Positions 46,962-56,327 are shown, counted from the first letter of the stretch. The stretch is 64,000 nucleotides of DNA from Candidatus Liminaster caballi (GCA_018065085.1 JAGHUA010000005.1:57837-121836), one strand, 5' to 3'. Notes: generated by a model from the letters alone, not told the origin. Translations and numbers: made by a program.

Positions 46962-47984
46962 TTATTCAATCACAGTCACCCAGCCGTGCTTGTCTTCGAG
47001 GTCACCGTACTGGATGGCACGGAGTGTCTCGTAGAACTTTGTGCATACAGGACCTGCCTCGGTGCTTGGCAGAATCTGATATACCTTGTTCTCGTCAAGA
47101 TCGTCAATGCGGTGGATTGGCGAGATCACTGCAGCGGTGCCACACATTGCTGCCTCATCGAGATATGCAAGCTCCTCGACTGGCATAGGACGGACCTCCA
47201 CCTTATAGCCAAGGTCGCGGGCCACCTGCTGGATTGACATGTTGGTGATCGAAGGAAGGATTGACTCAGAGTCAGGTGTGACGTACGAATTGCCCTTGAT
47301 GCCAAAGAAGTTGGCAGGGCCGCATTCGTCGATGAACTTCTTGCTGCGTGCATCGAGATAGATGACTGCAGAATAGCCCTTCTCATGAGCAAGCACACCG
47401 CTGGTGAGCGATGCGGCATAGTTGCCACCCACCTTCACACGGCCGGTACCGAGCGGAGCTGCACGGTCAAAGCCGCGCATGATGCAGCAAGGAGTAGCCT
47501 TGAAACCATCCTTGAAATATGGACCGACAGGCATTACGAACACGATGAACTCATACTCATTTGAAGGATGTACGCCTACCTGGGCACCTGTGCCAAACAG
47601 CACCGGACGGATATACATCGAGCAGCCGGTCTCGTATGGAGGAACAAGATCCTCGTTGAGCTTCACAACCTTCTTGATAGCCTCCTCAAAGAGTCCGTCA
47701 GGAAGCGGCTGCATCAAAATTGTACGACATGTATTCTGCAAACGCTTAGCGTTCTCGTCCATACGGAACACACGGATTTTACCATCCTTGCCACGGAAAG
47801 CCTTCAGACCCTCAAAACCAGCCTGACCATAATGCAGCACGGTTGCTGCCATGTGCATAGTCACTTCTTCGCTCTCGCTGACGCGGAGCTCACCCCATGC
47901 ACCGTCTTTGTAGGTGCAACGCACATTATAAGGAGCCTTGCTGTAACCAAAGCCGAGCTTGCTCCAATCAATTTGTTCTGCCAT
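46962..47984 (-). CDS. ilvE: Branched-chain amino acid aminotransferase
   Basis: A 340-residue fold-type IV PLP aminotransferase for Leu, Ile and Val. Family blocks include LHYGQAGFEGLKAFRG near residue 50, GTGRVKVGGNYAASL near residue 185 (PLP lysine region) and CGTAAVISPIHRID near residue 290. The start at 47984 (MAEQIDWSKLGFGY) is used; the longer track ORF runs through the promoter region. A TATATTTG box lies upstream on the minus strand (48024-48031). Confidence 0.93.
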   Translation of the reverse strand: MAEQIDWSKLGFGYSKAPYNVRCTYKDGAWGELRVSESEEVTMHMAATVLHYGQAGFEGLKAFRGKDGKIRVFRMDENAKRLQNTCRTILMQPLPDGLFEEAIKKVVKLNEDLVPPYETGCSMYIRPVLFGTGAQVGVHPSNEYEFIVFVMPVGPYFKDGFKATPCCIMRGFDRAAPLGTGRVKVGGNYAASLTSGVLAHEKGYSAVIYLDARSKKFIDECGPANFFGIKGNSYVTPDSESILPSITNMSIQQVARDLGYKVEVRPMPVEELAYLDEAAMCGTAAVISPIHRIDDLDENKVYQILPSTEAGPVCTKFYETLRAIQYGDLEDKHGWVTVIE

Positions 47985-48122
47985 AATATAATATATGTGT
48001 ATTAATAATCTTTTTTTCGGGTGCAAATATAATAAAATAGTCAATACATTCGCCATTTTGCACGTCAAAAACTTTATTTTTAAATGATTTTATGTAATAA
48101 TTGATAAAAAATATACGAAAAA

Positions 48123-48154
48123 TTTGGTCGTTTTGCAAAAAAACAGTACCTTTG
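48123..48154 (+). promoter_or_regulatory. Promoter of the L25 gene
   Basis: TTTG (48123-48126), 20 nt, TACCTTTG (48147-48154), an exact consensus match. The leader before the ATG at 48241 is about 80 nt. Confidence 0.8.
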
Positions 48155-48240
48155 CGGCGCTTTTTAGTTTTAAGCCAGTGCGATGGTAGTTGCAAAACTG
48201 TAAAAAAGCAATTAGAGTAACACATTAAAAACAAACTACA

Positions 48241-48801
48241 ATGAAAGAGTATTCTCTCTCTGGCACCAAGCGTGCCGAAGCTGGCAAGAAGGCTGCTAAG
48301 CAGCTTCGCGCCCAGGGCCTCATTCCTTGCAACCTCATTGGCAAGGATGGCGCTCAGTCGTTCACAGTCAAGCTGACTGATCTCCGTAACCTCCTCTACA
48401 CCTCACAGGTTTATGCTGTAAACCTCTCTATCGACGGTGTTGAGTGCAAGGCTATCCTCAAGGAGGCTCAGTTCGGTCCTATCAACGAAGAGGTTCTCCA
48501 CCTCGACTTCCTCAAGTTCAACGCTGATGAGCCAATCTCAGTTGCCATCCCAGTTAAGCTCGAAGGCTTCGCTGAAGGTGTTAAGGCTGGTGGTAAGCTC
48601 GTTAAGCAGGTACGCAGCCTCACCGTTAAGGGTCTCTACACACAGATTCCTGAGCGTTTGATCGTTGACGTAACTCCTATCGGAATCGGCAAGACTTTGA
48701 ACGTTGCTTCTCTCAAGTATGAGAATCTTGAGATCCTCAACGCTCCTAGCGTAATCGTTGCCGGCGTTAAGGCTACTCGCGCTTCACGTCAGAACAACTA
48801 A
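48241..48801 (+). CDS. rplY: 50S ribosomal protein L25 (CTC form)
   Basis: A 186-residue L25/CTC protein that binds 5S rRNA. The N-terminal L25 domain (LSGTKRAEAGKKAAKQLRAQ, PCNLIG) is followed by the C-terminal CTC beta domain (SVAIPVKLEGFAEGVKAGGK), as in most non-enteric bacteria. It heads the L25-Pth-Hsp15 set and has its own consensus promoter and a terminator-like hairpin after it. Confidence 0.95.
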   Translation: MKEYSLSGTKRAEAGKKAAKQLRAQGLIPCNLIGKDGAQSFTVKLTDLRNLLYTSQVYAVNLSIDGVECKAILKEAQFGPINEEVLHLDFLKFNADEPISVAIPVKLEGFAEGVKAGGKLVKQVRSLTVKGLYTQIPERLIVDVTPIGIGKTLNVASLKYENLEILNAPSVIVAGVKATRASRQNN

Positions 48802-48840
48802 TTCGACGGCTCATCTCCGAGCCATTGAAAATTAGAACGT

Positions 48841-48889
48841 AGGAATTGGGAATTGGGACTCTATCCTGATTCTTGATTCCTATTTTTTT
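48841..48889 (+). terminator. Intrinsic terminator or attenuator between rplY and pth
   Basis: AGGAAT..GGAAT pairs with GATTC..ATTCCT and is followed by TTTTTTT, 20 nt before the pth ATG. It would let rplY be expressed above pth and hslR. Confidence 0.55.
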
Positions 48890-48901
48890 ATTATTATCAC
48901 T

Positions 48902-49465
48902 ATGAAATTCTTAATCGTAGGTCTTGGCAATATAGGCGAAGAGTATTGGGGCACACGTCACAATATCGGTTTCCGTGTGGTCAATGCCCTGGCAGAGGCT
49001 CACGCAGCCCAGTTTGAAGAGAACCGCCTGGGAGCCACATGCGAGTTCCGCATCAAAAACCAGCAGCTCCTTCTGCTCAAGCCTAACACATACATGAACC
49101 TTAGCGGCAACGCCGTCCGCTATTGGATGCAGCAGGAGAAGATCACCATCGACCACGTCCTTATCATCTGCGACGACATTGCATTGCCGTTCGGCACCCT
49201 GCGTATGCGTCCGAAGGGTTCGGCTGGCGGACACAACGGACTGAAGGACATTGCAGCCAAGTGCGGTGGCGAAGGATTTGCCCGCCTGCGTTTCGGTGTT
49301 GGCGGCGATTTCCCAAAGGGCGCTCAGGTCAATTGGGTACTCGGCCATTTCCCACAGGAGGAAGAGGACAAGATGCCCGAACGTCTTGACGTCGCTACAA
49401 AATTCATCGAGTCGTTCTGCCTCGAAGGTCCATCATTAGCAATGAACAAGTACAATGGCAAATGA
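48902..49465 (+). CDS. pth: Peptidyl-tRNA hydrolase
   Basis: A 187-residue Pth that recycles peptidyl-tRNA. [20 protein letters not shown] contains the substrate-binding Asn and catalytic His; [13 protein letters not shown] and [12 protein letters not shown] are also present. Its end overlaps the Hsp15 gene by 11 bp. Confidence 0.95.
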   Translation: MKFLIVGLGNIGEEYWGTRHNIGFRVVNALAEAHAAQFEENRLGATCEFRIKNQQLLLLKPNTYMNLSGNAVRYWMQQEKITIDHVLIICDDIALPFGTLRMRPKGSAGGHNGLKDIAAKCGGEGFARLRFGVGGDFPKGAQVNWVLGHFPQEEEDKMPERLDVATKFIESFCLEGPSLAMNKYNGK

Positions 49466-49916
49466 AGTAAGAATTGACAAATGGCTATGGGCAGTGCGTA
49501 TCTTCAAGACTCGCACCATAGCCAGCGATGCCATCAAGATGGGTCGCGTCACCATCGGCGGACAGAAGATCAAAGCCTCGCGCATGGTGAAGGTCGGCGA
49601 AGTGATCGATGTCAAGAAACCGCCCATCACCTATTCGTTCAAGGTGCTGGCCTTGGCTGAGAACCGCATGGGTGCCAAGCTCGTGCCTGGCTTCATGGAG
49701 AATGTCACACGCCAGGAACAGCTCGACCTCCTGCAGATGAATCGCATCTCAGGCTTCATCGACCGCGCGAAAGGTCTTGGCCGTCCGACCAAGAAGGATC
49801 GCCGAGACATCGACGACTTCACTACTCCTGAATATATTGATGAATTTGACTTCTCGCTCGAGGATCTTGACGACCCGGATGTTTGGCAAGAAGTGACAGA
49901 TATCACAACTATATAA
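49455..49916 (+). CDS. hslR: S4-domain RNA-binding heat-shock protein (Hsp15-like)
   Basis: A 153-residue protein with an N-terminal S4 domain ([33 protein letters not shown]), as in Hsp15, which frees stalled 50S subunits carrying peptidyl-tRNA. The C-terminal tail from about residue 110 is basic ([15 protein letters not shown]) and then strongly acidic ([17 protein letters not shown]). It overlaps pth, with which it shares substrate logic. Confidence 0.9.
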   Translation: MANEVRIDKWLWAVRIFKTRTIASDAIKMGRVTIGGQKIKASRMVKVGEVIDVKKPPITYSFKVLALAENRMGAKLVPGFMENVTRQEQLDLLQMNRISGFIDRAKGLGRPTKKDRRDIDDFTTPEYIDEFDFSLEDLDDPDVWQEVTDITTI

Positions 49917-49980
49917 AAAAAGAAGGCCTGTTTCACAACAGACCATCTTCACTAACCTTAAATCTTATACCATGAAAAAC
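49914..49980 (-). ncRNA. Candidate small RNA (about 67 nt), minus strand
   Basis: On the minus strand a TTG-N19-TATCTTTG promoter (50016-49987) is followed after about 67 nt by a strong terminator. GAAG-AT-GGTCTGTT pairs with AACAGGCC-TTC (49922-49949) and is followed by TTTTTTT. The transcript would read ..CATGGTATAAGATTTAAGG.., with no ORF of note. It lies between hslR and the CCA gene, both on +. On the + strand the hairpin lacks a U-tract, so it is oriented for the minus strand. Confidence 0.58.
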
Positions 49981-49986
49981 ACGATG

Positions 49987-50016
49987 CAAAGATAAGGACT
50001 TTTTCTGTCAATGCAA
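49987..50016 (-). promoter_or_regulatory. Promoter of the 49.9-kb small RNA
   Basis: TTG, 19 nt, TATCTTTG on the minus strand. There is no minus-strand protein gene downstream. Confidence 0.68.
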
Positions 50017-50051
50017 CCTTTTTATGAAAAAAAATACAACATTTAGGCAAA

Positions 50052-51497
50052 ATGATAAGAAAACTGACCCGTCAGCAACTGATTTGTCACATAAATCTGC
50101 CAATTTTCAGCATTATTAGCGAAGAGGCAGACCTTCTCGGCAGGGAATGCTACGTGGTTGGCGGGTTCGTTCGCGACATCTTTCTCGACCGTCCGTCAAA
50201 GGATATTGACTGCGTCACCGTGGGCAGCGGCATTGAACTGGCCGAGCGCGTAGCAAAACGCCTGGGACGTGGTGCGCATCTGAGCGTGTTCCGCAATTTC
50301 GGCACAGCCCAGGTCAAGTATCGCGGCATGGAGGTGGAGTTTGTCGGCGCCCGAAAAGAAAGCTACAGCCACGACTCCCGTAAGCCTGTGGTCGAAGACG
50401 GCACACTCGAAGACGATCAGAACCGCCGCGACCTTACCATCAACGATATGGCCATCTGCCTCAACCGTGACCGATTCGGCGAACTTGTCGATCCGTATCA
50501 CGGCATGGACGATCTGGAGGCAGGACTCATCCGCACACCACTCGACCCTGACATCACATTCAGCGACGATCCGTTGCGCATGTTGCGAGCCATCAGGTTT
50601 GCATGCCGATTCGGTTTCAAGATTGTGCCTGAGACCTTCGAGTCGATAGCACGCAACCGCGAACGCATCAAGATCATTTCGGGCGAACGCATCATCGATG
50701 AGCTCAATAAGATCCAGCTCTGCGAACGTCCGTCGGTCGGCTGGATACTGCTGCAGCGTTGCGGCCTGCTTCAGATCATCTTCCCCGAACTGCAGGCATT
50801 GTCGGGCATCGAGACAAAGGAAGGCCGCGGACATAAGGACAACTTTGTGCACACTGTCACCGTGCTCGACAATGTGTGTCGCGCCGAACGCGAGGCCGGA
50901 CGCGAACCTAATCTCTGGCTCCACTGGGCAGCCGTGATGCACGACCTCGGAAAGGCTCGCGCCAAGGCTTGGGACGAGAAGATCGGATGGACATTCCATA
51001 ATCACGACTATCTCGGCTCGCGCATGATACTTCCGATATTCCGCCGTATGAAACTGCCGCTTGGCGCCGAACAGAAATATGTCGAGAAGCTCGTGTTGCT
51101 CCACATGCGACCGATCAATCTTGCCGACGAAGGCATCACCGACTCGGCCATCCGTCGCGTGCTTTTCGATGCTGGCGATGACATAGACGATCTCATGACC
51201 CTTTGCGAGGCCGACATTACGTCAAAGATCGCCGAGAAGGTGCGCCGTTTCCTCGACAATTTCAAAATCGTGCGTCAGAAGATGGTCGAGATCGAGGAGA
51301 AAGACCGTATCCGCAACTGGCAGCCGCCTGTCGATGGCATTGAGATCATGCAGCGCTACAATCTCTCGCCTTCGCGTGAGGTAGGCATTCTCAAGGATTC
51401 GCTCAAAGACGCCATACTCGACGGACTCTGTGCCAACGATCGCGACGAGGCTCTCGCTTTCCTCGATGCCAAGTGGAAGGAGATAAGCAATGGATAA
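50052..51497 (+). CDS. cca: CCA tRNA nucleotidyltransferase with HD domain
   Basis: A 481-residue class II polymerase-beta-type enzyme adding CCA to tRNA 3' ends. The head domain shows YVVGGFVRDIFLDRPSKDID (metal-binding Asp residues) and DFTI-like RDLTINDMA; the neck has RMLRAIRFACRFGF. An HD phosphohydrolase domain follows (HWAAVMHDLGKARAK). A role as poly(A) polymerase cannot be excluded, since the family is ambiguous by sequence. Its 3' end overlaps yraN by 8 bp. Confidence 0.92.
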   Translation: MIRKLTRQQLICHINLPIFSIISEEADLLGRECYVVGGFVRDIFLDRPSKDIDCVTVGSGIELAERVAKRLGRGAHLSVFRNFGTAQVKYRGMEVEFVGARKESYSHDSRKPVVEDGTLEDDQNRRDLTINDMAICLNRDRFGELVDPYHGMDDLEAGLIRTPLDPDITFSDDPLRMLRAIRFACRFGFKIVPETFESIARNRERIKIISGERIIDELNKIQLCERPSVGWILLQRCGLLQIIFPELQALSGIETKEGRGHKDNFVHTVTVLDNVCRAEREAGREPNLWLHWAAVMHDLGKARAKAWDEKIGWTFHNHDYLGSRMILPIFRRMKLPLGAEQKYVEKLVLLHMRPINLADEGITDSAIRRVLFDAGDDIDDLMTLCEADITSKIAEKVRRFLDNFKIVRQKMVEIEEKDRIRNWQPPVDGIEIMQRYNLSPSREVGILKDSLKDAILDGLCANDRDEALAFLDAKWKEISNG

Positions 51498-51861
51498 GGA
51501 CTACCAGCTCGGCATCGACGGCGAGAAACAGGCTGCCGAATATCTGCGGACGCTTGGCTACGAGATCCTTGACGAACGCTGGCATCTCCACCATCTCGAA
51601 ATAGACATTGTGGCACTCGACCCCGATTCGCACGAATTGGCTTTTGTCGAAGTCAAGACTCGCTCGACTACCGAATTCGGAGCACCGGAAGACGCTGTGG
51701 ATTATAAGAAAATCATGCGTTTGGTGCGCGCTGCCGATGCCTACATCAAGCAGAAATTCCGTACTGAGGAGTGGCGTTTCGACATTATATCCATCGTAGC
51801 AAAGTCCGGTCAGTACCACATCGACCACATCAAGGACGCTTTCTATCCTCCCCTTGGCTGA
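51490..51861 (+). CDS. yraN: YraN family (UPF0102) endonuclease-fold protein
   Basis: A 123-residue UPF0102 protein with a PD-(D/E)XK-like core: GEKQAAEYLRTLGYEILDER, HLEIDIVALD and FVEVKTRST. Homologues are restriction-endonuclease-like and of uncertain cellular role. The start overlaps the cca stop by 8 bp, and ruvA follows after 74 bp, so all three may form one unit. Confidence 0.92.
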   Translation: MDKDYQLGIDGEKQAAEYLRTLGYEILDERWHLHHLEIDIVALDPDSHELAFVEVKTRSTTEFGAPEDAVDYKKIMRLVRAADAYIKQKFRTEEWRFDIISIVAKSGQYHIDHIKDAFYPPLG

Positions 51862-51935
51862 AGTCGCAGCTTACCCGACTGGCACAAGAACAATTCGTCA
51901 CACCCACATATTCACCCACACAAAGAAAAACCTCT

Positions 51936-52529
51936 ATGATCGAATATCTCAACGGCATGGTCACCGAACTTGACCCGACACAGGCCATCGTCGAATGCAG
52001 CGGCGTGGGCTATTGCTGCAACATCTCTGTCTATACCTACGACAAGCTCCGCCGTGGCGAGGTTCAGAAAATCTATATTGCCGAGTCTATCCGCGAGGAC
52101 GCTCACGTACTCTATGGCTTTGTCTCGAAGCAGGAACGCGCCCTGTTCAATCTGCTCATCTCCGTTTCGGGTGTCGGTCCTGGCACAGCTCGCTGTATCC
52201 TTTCGTCGCTCTCGCCCGACGAACTCGTCGCTCTCGTCGCCTCGGGCAATGACCGTCAGTTGCGCAATGTCAAAGGCCTTGGTCCGAAAACCGCACAGCG
52301 CATCATCGTCGATCTCAAGGACAAGGTAGGTTCGCTCGGCATCACTGCCGCCACTGCCGGCAACAGCCCGATCATGGCCAGCAATCAGAATGCCGATGAG
52401 GCAATCCAGGCTCTTGTGGCTCTCGGCTATCCTGCCGCCAATGCCAACAAAGCCATCACTCAGCTGCTCAGCAAAGATCCTTCCATGTCTGTGCAGGCTC
52501 TCATCAAGGCAGGCCTTCACATGATGTGA
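51936..52529 (+). CDS. ruvA: Holliday junction branch migration protein RuvA
   Basis: A 197-residue RuvA that binds four-way junctions and loads RuvB. The N-terminal OB domain is MIEYLNGMVTELDPTQAIVE. Two helix-hairpin-helix motifs lie in LISVSGVGPGTARCIL and VKGLGPKTAQRIIVDL. The C-terminal domain III (EAIQALVALGYPAANANKAI) contacts RuvB. The start at 51936 is used; the longer track ORF overlaps yraN in another frame. Confidence 0.95.
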   Translation: MIEYLNGMVTELDPTQAIVECSGVGYCCNISVYTYDKLRRGEVQKIYIAESIREDAHVLYGFVSKQERALFNLLISVSGVGPGTARCILSSLSPDELVALVASGNDRQLRNVKGLGPKTAQRIIVDLKDKVGSLGITAATAGNSPIMASNQNADEAIQALVALGYPAANANKAITQLLSKDPSMSVQALIKAGLHMM

Positions 52530-52599
52530 TCCCTATGCCTGGCCTGATCAAGACAGGCAAGTACCAGAATACATATCGTCACCGCGCACATATATAAAA

Positions 52600-52637
52600 C
52601 AAAGAGGACTGAATCATCGTTCAGCCCTCTTTATTAT
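52600..52637. terminator. Bidirectional intrinsic terminator between ruvA and DUF3089 gene
   Basis: AAAGAGG-A-CTGAA pairs with TTCAG-C-CCTCTTT around a short loop, with T-rich flanks on both sides. The stop codon of the DUF3089 gene falls inside the loop. Confidence 0.7.
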
Positions 52638-53600
52638 ATTGTCATGTATCTTTTGCGTGTAGAACATCAGATCCCATCGGTGCAGGCAATCGGCAGGCAC
52701 ATCGGCAAGACGGTAGGCAGGATTGGAATTCATGAATTCGTGATACGGAGTCTTGTCAGGCACATCGACAATGAGAAGATGCGTCGCTGTATCGAGTCTT
52801 ACCGTGAGCGAGTCGTTGATGAAGACGAGCCGTGCAGGTTCCGGACCGGTGCCCCAGCTGACAGGATTGATGGCCGTCACAGCGTTGTTATACACCCTGT
52901 CCCACACTCCGTCAAGGCTCATCACCGAATTGAATGAGACCGTATGACCAAATCCCGTCTCGCCCGTGGCAGGGATGATATTCTCATGGCTGATGTCGCA
53001 ACTGTCAAGGCCAAAACCCAGAACATAGGCACCGACCATATTGCCAAGACGGTCGCCTGGCAACTGTTTCAGCACATCCACAATAAGCATCGCGCCCTGG
53101 CTGAATCCCACAAGGGCAAACTTCCTGCCGCCGTTGATGCTGTCAAGATAGTAGGTGATGATGCCCGTCATCTCCTGACGTACGTCATCATAGACCTTCT
53201 GATACTCCTCGGCAGGCAGCAGCATCGACTCGAACGTGAACTGATGGTAATATGGCGCAAGGAAGTTGAAGTCGCCCTTGCTGTAGTATCTCTTGGCGTA
53301 TGCCATCTCTCCATCGATATACTTCCGGTCGGCGTCGCATAGCGTTGAACGATAGACGGTGTCTCCTTTCTCATCCCTGGCTGCTATGACCTCGGTCGAT
53401 ACGAGGTAGATAAGGTCAATCTTGTCCTGATCGAGCGCCTTGGCATCGATGGTTCCATCCTCGCGCACCGCATCTCCCCCGGCATACCACACAGGGACAT
53501 CTGCCGCCAATCGGCTTTCATTGCCGCCACACGAACAAAGCATAGCCAGCACCACACACACCGCTGCCGCCAGCACCGAACTGTATTGTTTTACTCCCAT
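52614..53600 (-). CDS. DUF3089-type alpha/beta-hydrolase lipoprotein
   Basis: A 328-residue lipoprotein (AAAVCVVLAMLCSCGG lipobox). The body fits DUF3089: PYYHQFTFESMLL, then the serine-hydrolase elbow FALVGFSQGAMLIVDVLKQL (GxSxG, about residue 170), and a C-terminal His-containing segment (TPYHEFMNS). Family substrates are unknown; an esterase role in the envelope is plausible. The ATG at 53600 (MGVKQYSSVL) gives a normal lipoprotein signal, unlike the track start 29 codons upstream. Confidence 0.8.
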   Translation of the reverse strand: MGVKQYSSVLAAAVCVVLAMLCSCGGNESRLAADVPVWYAGGDAVREDGTIDAKALDQDKIDLIYLVSTEVIAARDEKGDTVYRSTLCDADRKYIDGEMAYAKRYYSKGDFNFLAPYYHQFTFESMLLPAEEYQKVYDDVRQEMTGIITYYLDSINGGRKFALVGFSQGAMLIVDVLKQLPGDRLGNMVGAYVLGFGLDSCDISHENIIPATGETGFGHTVSFNSVMSLDGVWDRVYNNAVTAINPVSWGTGPEPARLVFINDSLTVRLDTATHLLIVDVPDKTPYHEFMNSNPAYRLADVPADCLHRWDLMFYTQKIHDNIIKRAER

Positions 53601-53935
53601 AGTCATTACTATACATATTATATATATAAATAAGAACTCCATCTTTCCCTTTTTATTGCAAATAGGCAGAATATTTTTACAATGCAAGAATAATGGCCGT
53701 TTTTATGGCAAATTGCAACGACCGCATGCCTCTTTATATCTTTGTGCTCTACTTTGCGACTTTGATATTGAAAATTTCTCAATGTTTAATGTTTTTCGTC
53801 AATTTTTGCTGCATATTTGACAAAAACGATAGAAAATTGCTGCAAAAATTAAAATAATCGTAAAAATATTTGGAGCATATTTGAAAACTCGCTATCTTTG
53901 CACCCATAAAACAACAAATTTAAGGTAAAACTGTT
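53601..53935. promoter_or_regulatory. 335-bp divergent promoter region, DUF3089 / glnN
   Basis: This AT-rich gap contains the strong glnN promoter (separate entry) and a second possible + promoter (TTG at 53713, 21 nt, TATCTTTG at 53737-53744). No clear minus-strand -33/-7 pair was found for the DUF3089 gene, and no other structure stands out. Confidence 0.45.
53869..53900 (+). promoter_or_regulatory. Promoter of glnN
   Basis: TTTG, 20 nt, TATCTTTG (53893-53900), an exact consensus match 35 nt before the ATG. Confidence 0.8.
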
Positions 53936-56122
53936 ATGAACAATCTCCGTTTTGATGCTATTGAAGAGGCTTTCAAGAAGCATGCAGTAGAGGTGGACGC
54001 TCCAAAAGGACGTCCTTCAGAGTATTTTGGCGAATTGGTATTCAACCGCGAGAAGATGCAGAAGTATCTTGATGCAAAGACACTCCATGCTCTCCTTGAC
54101 TGTATTGACAATGGACATCACCTCGACCGTAAGGTTGCCGATGGTGTGGCTGCAGGCATGAAGCAGTGGGCCATGGAACATGGCGTAACCCATTGCTGCC
54201 ACTGGTTCCAGCCATTGACCGAGACAACTGCCGAGAAGCACGACTCATTCATGGAGTACGACTGGAAGGGCGGCATGATCGAGGAGTTTGAAGGCAAGAG
54301 CCTTGTTCAGCAGGAACCTGACGCCTCGTCATTCCCATCGGGCGGCATCCGCGCAACTTTCGAGGCTCGCGGCTACACAGCCTGGGATCCAACATCGCCT
54401 GTGTTCATCATGGACGACTGCCTTTGCATCCCTACCGTATTCATCTCATACACAGGTGAGGCTCTCGACTACAAGGCTCCATTGAAGAAGGCTCTCAAGG
54501 CTGTCAATGACGCTGCTGTGCCAGTGTGCCAGTTGTTCGATCCAAACGTATCTCATGTAATCTCAAACCTCGGCTGGGAGCAGGAATATTTCCTTGTTGA
54601 CGACAATCTCTATGCCGCACGTCCTGACCTCCGCGCCACAGGCCGTACACTGATGGGTCACGCATCGAGCAAGAACCAGCAGATGGACGACCACTACTTC
54701 GGTCAGATCCCTACCCGCGTACAGGCATTCATGAAGGATCTTGAGATCATGGGCCATCGTCTTGGCATCCCTATGAAGACACGCCACAACGAGGTTGCAC
54801 CTAACCAGTTTGAGTTCGCACCAATCTTCGGCGAGACCAACCTTGCTGTCGATCAGAATATGCTCATCATGGGCGTAATGAAGAAGATTGCACGTAAGCA
54901 CGGATTCCGCGTACTCCTTCATGAGAAGCCATTCGAGGGCATCAACGGTTCGGGCAAGCACAACAACTGGTCACTCTCTACCAACACCGGCACCATCCTC
55001 TATGCTCCTGGCAAGGATCCGATGTCAAACCTCCAGTTCGTGACCTTCTTTGTCAACACACTTGAGGCTCTGCGCCGTCACGGTGCTCTGCTCAAGGCTT
55101 CGATTGCCAGCGCCACCAACGCACACCGTCTTGGCGCTAATGAGGCACCTCCGGCAATCATCTCTGCCTTCCTTGGCAAGGCCATGACCGAGGTTCTCCG
55201 CAAGCTCATGACCGTTCCTGACGACACCGACATCGTCATTGCAGGCAAGCAGGCCTACGATCTCGGACTCGTCGAGATTCCTGAGATCTTCATCGACAAT
55301 ACCGATCGTAACCGCACATCACCATTCGCCTTCACCGGCAACCGTTTCGAGTTCCGTGCTGTAGGTTCAAAGGCTAACTGCTCTGCAGCCATGACCACCC
55401 TCAACACCATGGTGGCCGAACAGCTCACCATCTTCAAGGCCGACGTCGATAAGGAGATGGCCGCAGGCGCTGACGTTAAGGTTGCCGTAATGCGCACTCT
55501 CAAGCCAATCATCGCACGCATCATCGACACTGTCTGCTTCGATGGCAACGGCTACTCAGCTGAATGGCAGAAGGAGGCACAGAAGCGCGGTCTCGACGTA
55601 GAGCGCTGCGTACCTAAGATGTTCCTTGAGAACGTTAAGCCAGAGGCAGTTGAGATGTTCGAGAAGATGGGTGTATTCACACAGGCCGAGCTCCATGCCC
55701 GCAACGAGGTTAAGTTCGAGACCTACATCAAGCTCATCCAGATCGAGGCACGTGTTCTTGGCGATCTTGCCATCAACCACATCATGCCAGCTGCCACTGC
55801 CTACCAGTCAACACTGCTCAAGAACGTGGCAATGATGAAGTCACTCTTCCCAACCGAGTGGGAAAGTCTCTCGGCTCCTGAGGTCGATCTGATCAAGAAG
55901 ATTGCTGCCTATAACTCTGACATCAAGATGAAAGTCGATGCCATGGTTGAGAAGCGCAAGGTGGCTAACCGCATCGAGGATATCTACGAGAAGGCAATGG
56001 CCTACTACGAGATCGCCGAGTCGCTCACAGCCATCCGCAAGCCTATCGACAAGCTCGAGGAAATCGTTGATGACAACATCTGGCCTATGCCTAAGTATCG
56101 CGAACTCCTCTGGATCCGATAA
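53936..56122 (+). CDS. glnN: Glutamine synthetase type III
   Basis: A 728-residue GSIII making glutamine from glutamate, ATP and ammonia. Type III features are the size, the N-terminal GRPSEYFGELVFNREKMQKY block, and KTRHNEVAPNQFEFAPIF plus GSGKHNNWSLSTNTGT catalytic regions with RFEFRAVGSKAN near residue 480. GSIII is common in Bacteroidetes. It has a consensus promoter and a strong terminator, so it is monocistronic. Confidence 0.96.
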   Translation: MNNLRFDAIEEAFKKHAVEVDAPKGRPSEYFGELVFNREKMQKYLDAKTLHALLDCIDNGHHLDRKVADGVAAGMKQWAMEHGVTHCCHWFQPLTETTAEKHDSFMEYDWKGGMIEEFEGKSLVQQEPDASSFPSGGIRATFEARGYTAWDPTSPVFIMDDCLCIPTVFISYTGEALDYKAPLKKALKAVNDAAVPVCQLFDPNVSHVISNLGWEQEYFLVDDNLYAARPDLRATGRTLMGHASSKNQQMDDHYFGQIPTRVQAFMKDLEIMGHRLGIPMKTRHNEVAPNQFEFAPIFGETNLAVDQNMLIMGVMKKIARKHGFRVLLHEKPFEGINGSGKHNNWSLSTNTGTILYAPGKDPMSNLQFVTFFVNTLEALRRHGALLKASIASATNAHRLGANEAPPAIISAFLGKAMTEVLRKLMTVPDDTDIVIAGKQAYDLGLVEIPEIFIDNTDRNRTSPFAFTGNRFEFRAVGSKANCSAAMTTLNTMVAEQLTIFKADVDKEMAAGADVKVAVMRTLKPIIARIIDTVCFDGNGYSAEWQKEAQKRGLDVERCVPKMFLENVKPEAVEMFEKMGVFTQAELHARNEVKFETYIKLIQIEARVLGDLAINHIMPAATAYQSTLLKNVAMMKSLFPTEWESLSAPEVDLIKKIAAYNSDIKMKVDAMVEKRKVANRIEDIYEKAMAYYEIAESLTAIRKPIDKLEEIVDDNIWPMPKYRELLWIR

Positions 56123-56149
56123 TAAGTCTGAAAGAACAAATACTATACA

Positions 56150-56188
56150 CACAGCCACCCCGCCATACGGTTGGGTGGCTGTGTTTTG
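56150..56188 (+). terminator. glnN terminator (copy 1 of a duplicated hairpin)
   Basis: CACAGCCACCC pairs with GGGTGGCTGTG and is followed by TTTT. A 42-bp segment including the hairpin recurs with one mismatch at 56615-56656. Confidence 0.8.
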
Positions 56189-56241
56189 CTATGCAGATGG
56201 TGAAAATGCATAAAAAAATATACTATTACAGTTAAAAAACG

Positions 56242-56326
56242 CGAAAAAGTGTAATTTTACAATACGGATATCAAAGAAAAAGTGTAATTTTGCAAGCGTA
56301 AAAACTAAGAAAAAGTGTAATTTTGC
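56242..56326 (+). repeat. Three copies of AAAAAGTGTAATTTTRC
   Basis: Copies near 56243, 56276 and 56310, spaced about 33 bp, each containing TAATTTTG or TAATTTTA, which resembles a -7 element. The last copy abuts the ATG of the DUF4143 fragment. They look like repeated promoter ends left by successive rearrangements. Confidence 0.65.
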
Positions 56327-56327
56327 T

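Noticed and set aside
50196-51104. 302-aa ORF on the minus strand opposite the CCA gene.
   Set aside because: Fully contained within a well-supported gene, with no matching motif or signals.
53699-53820. Small ORFs in the gap before glnN.
   Set aside because: AT-rich, no recognisable protein features, and they overlap the promoter region.
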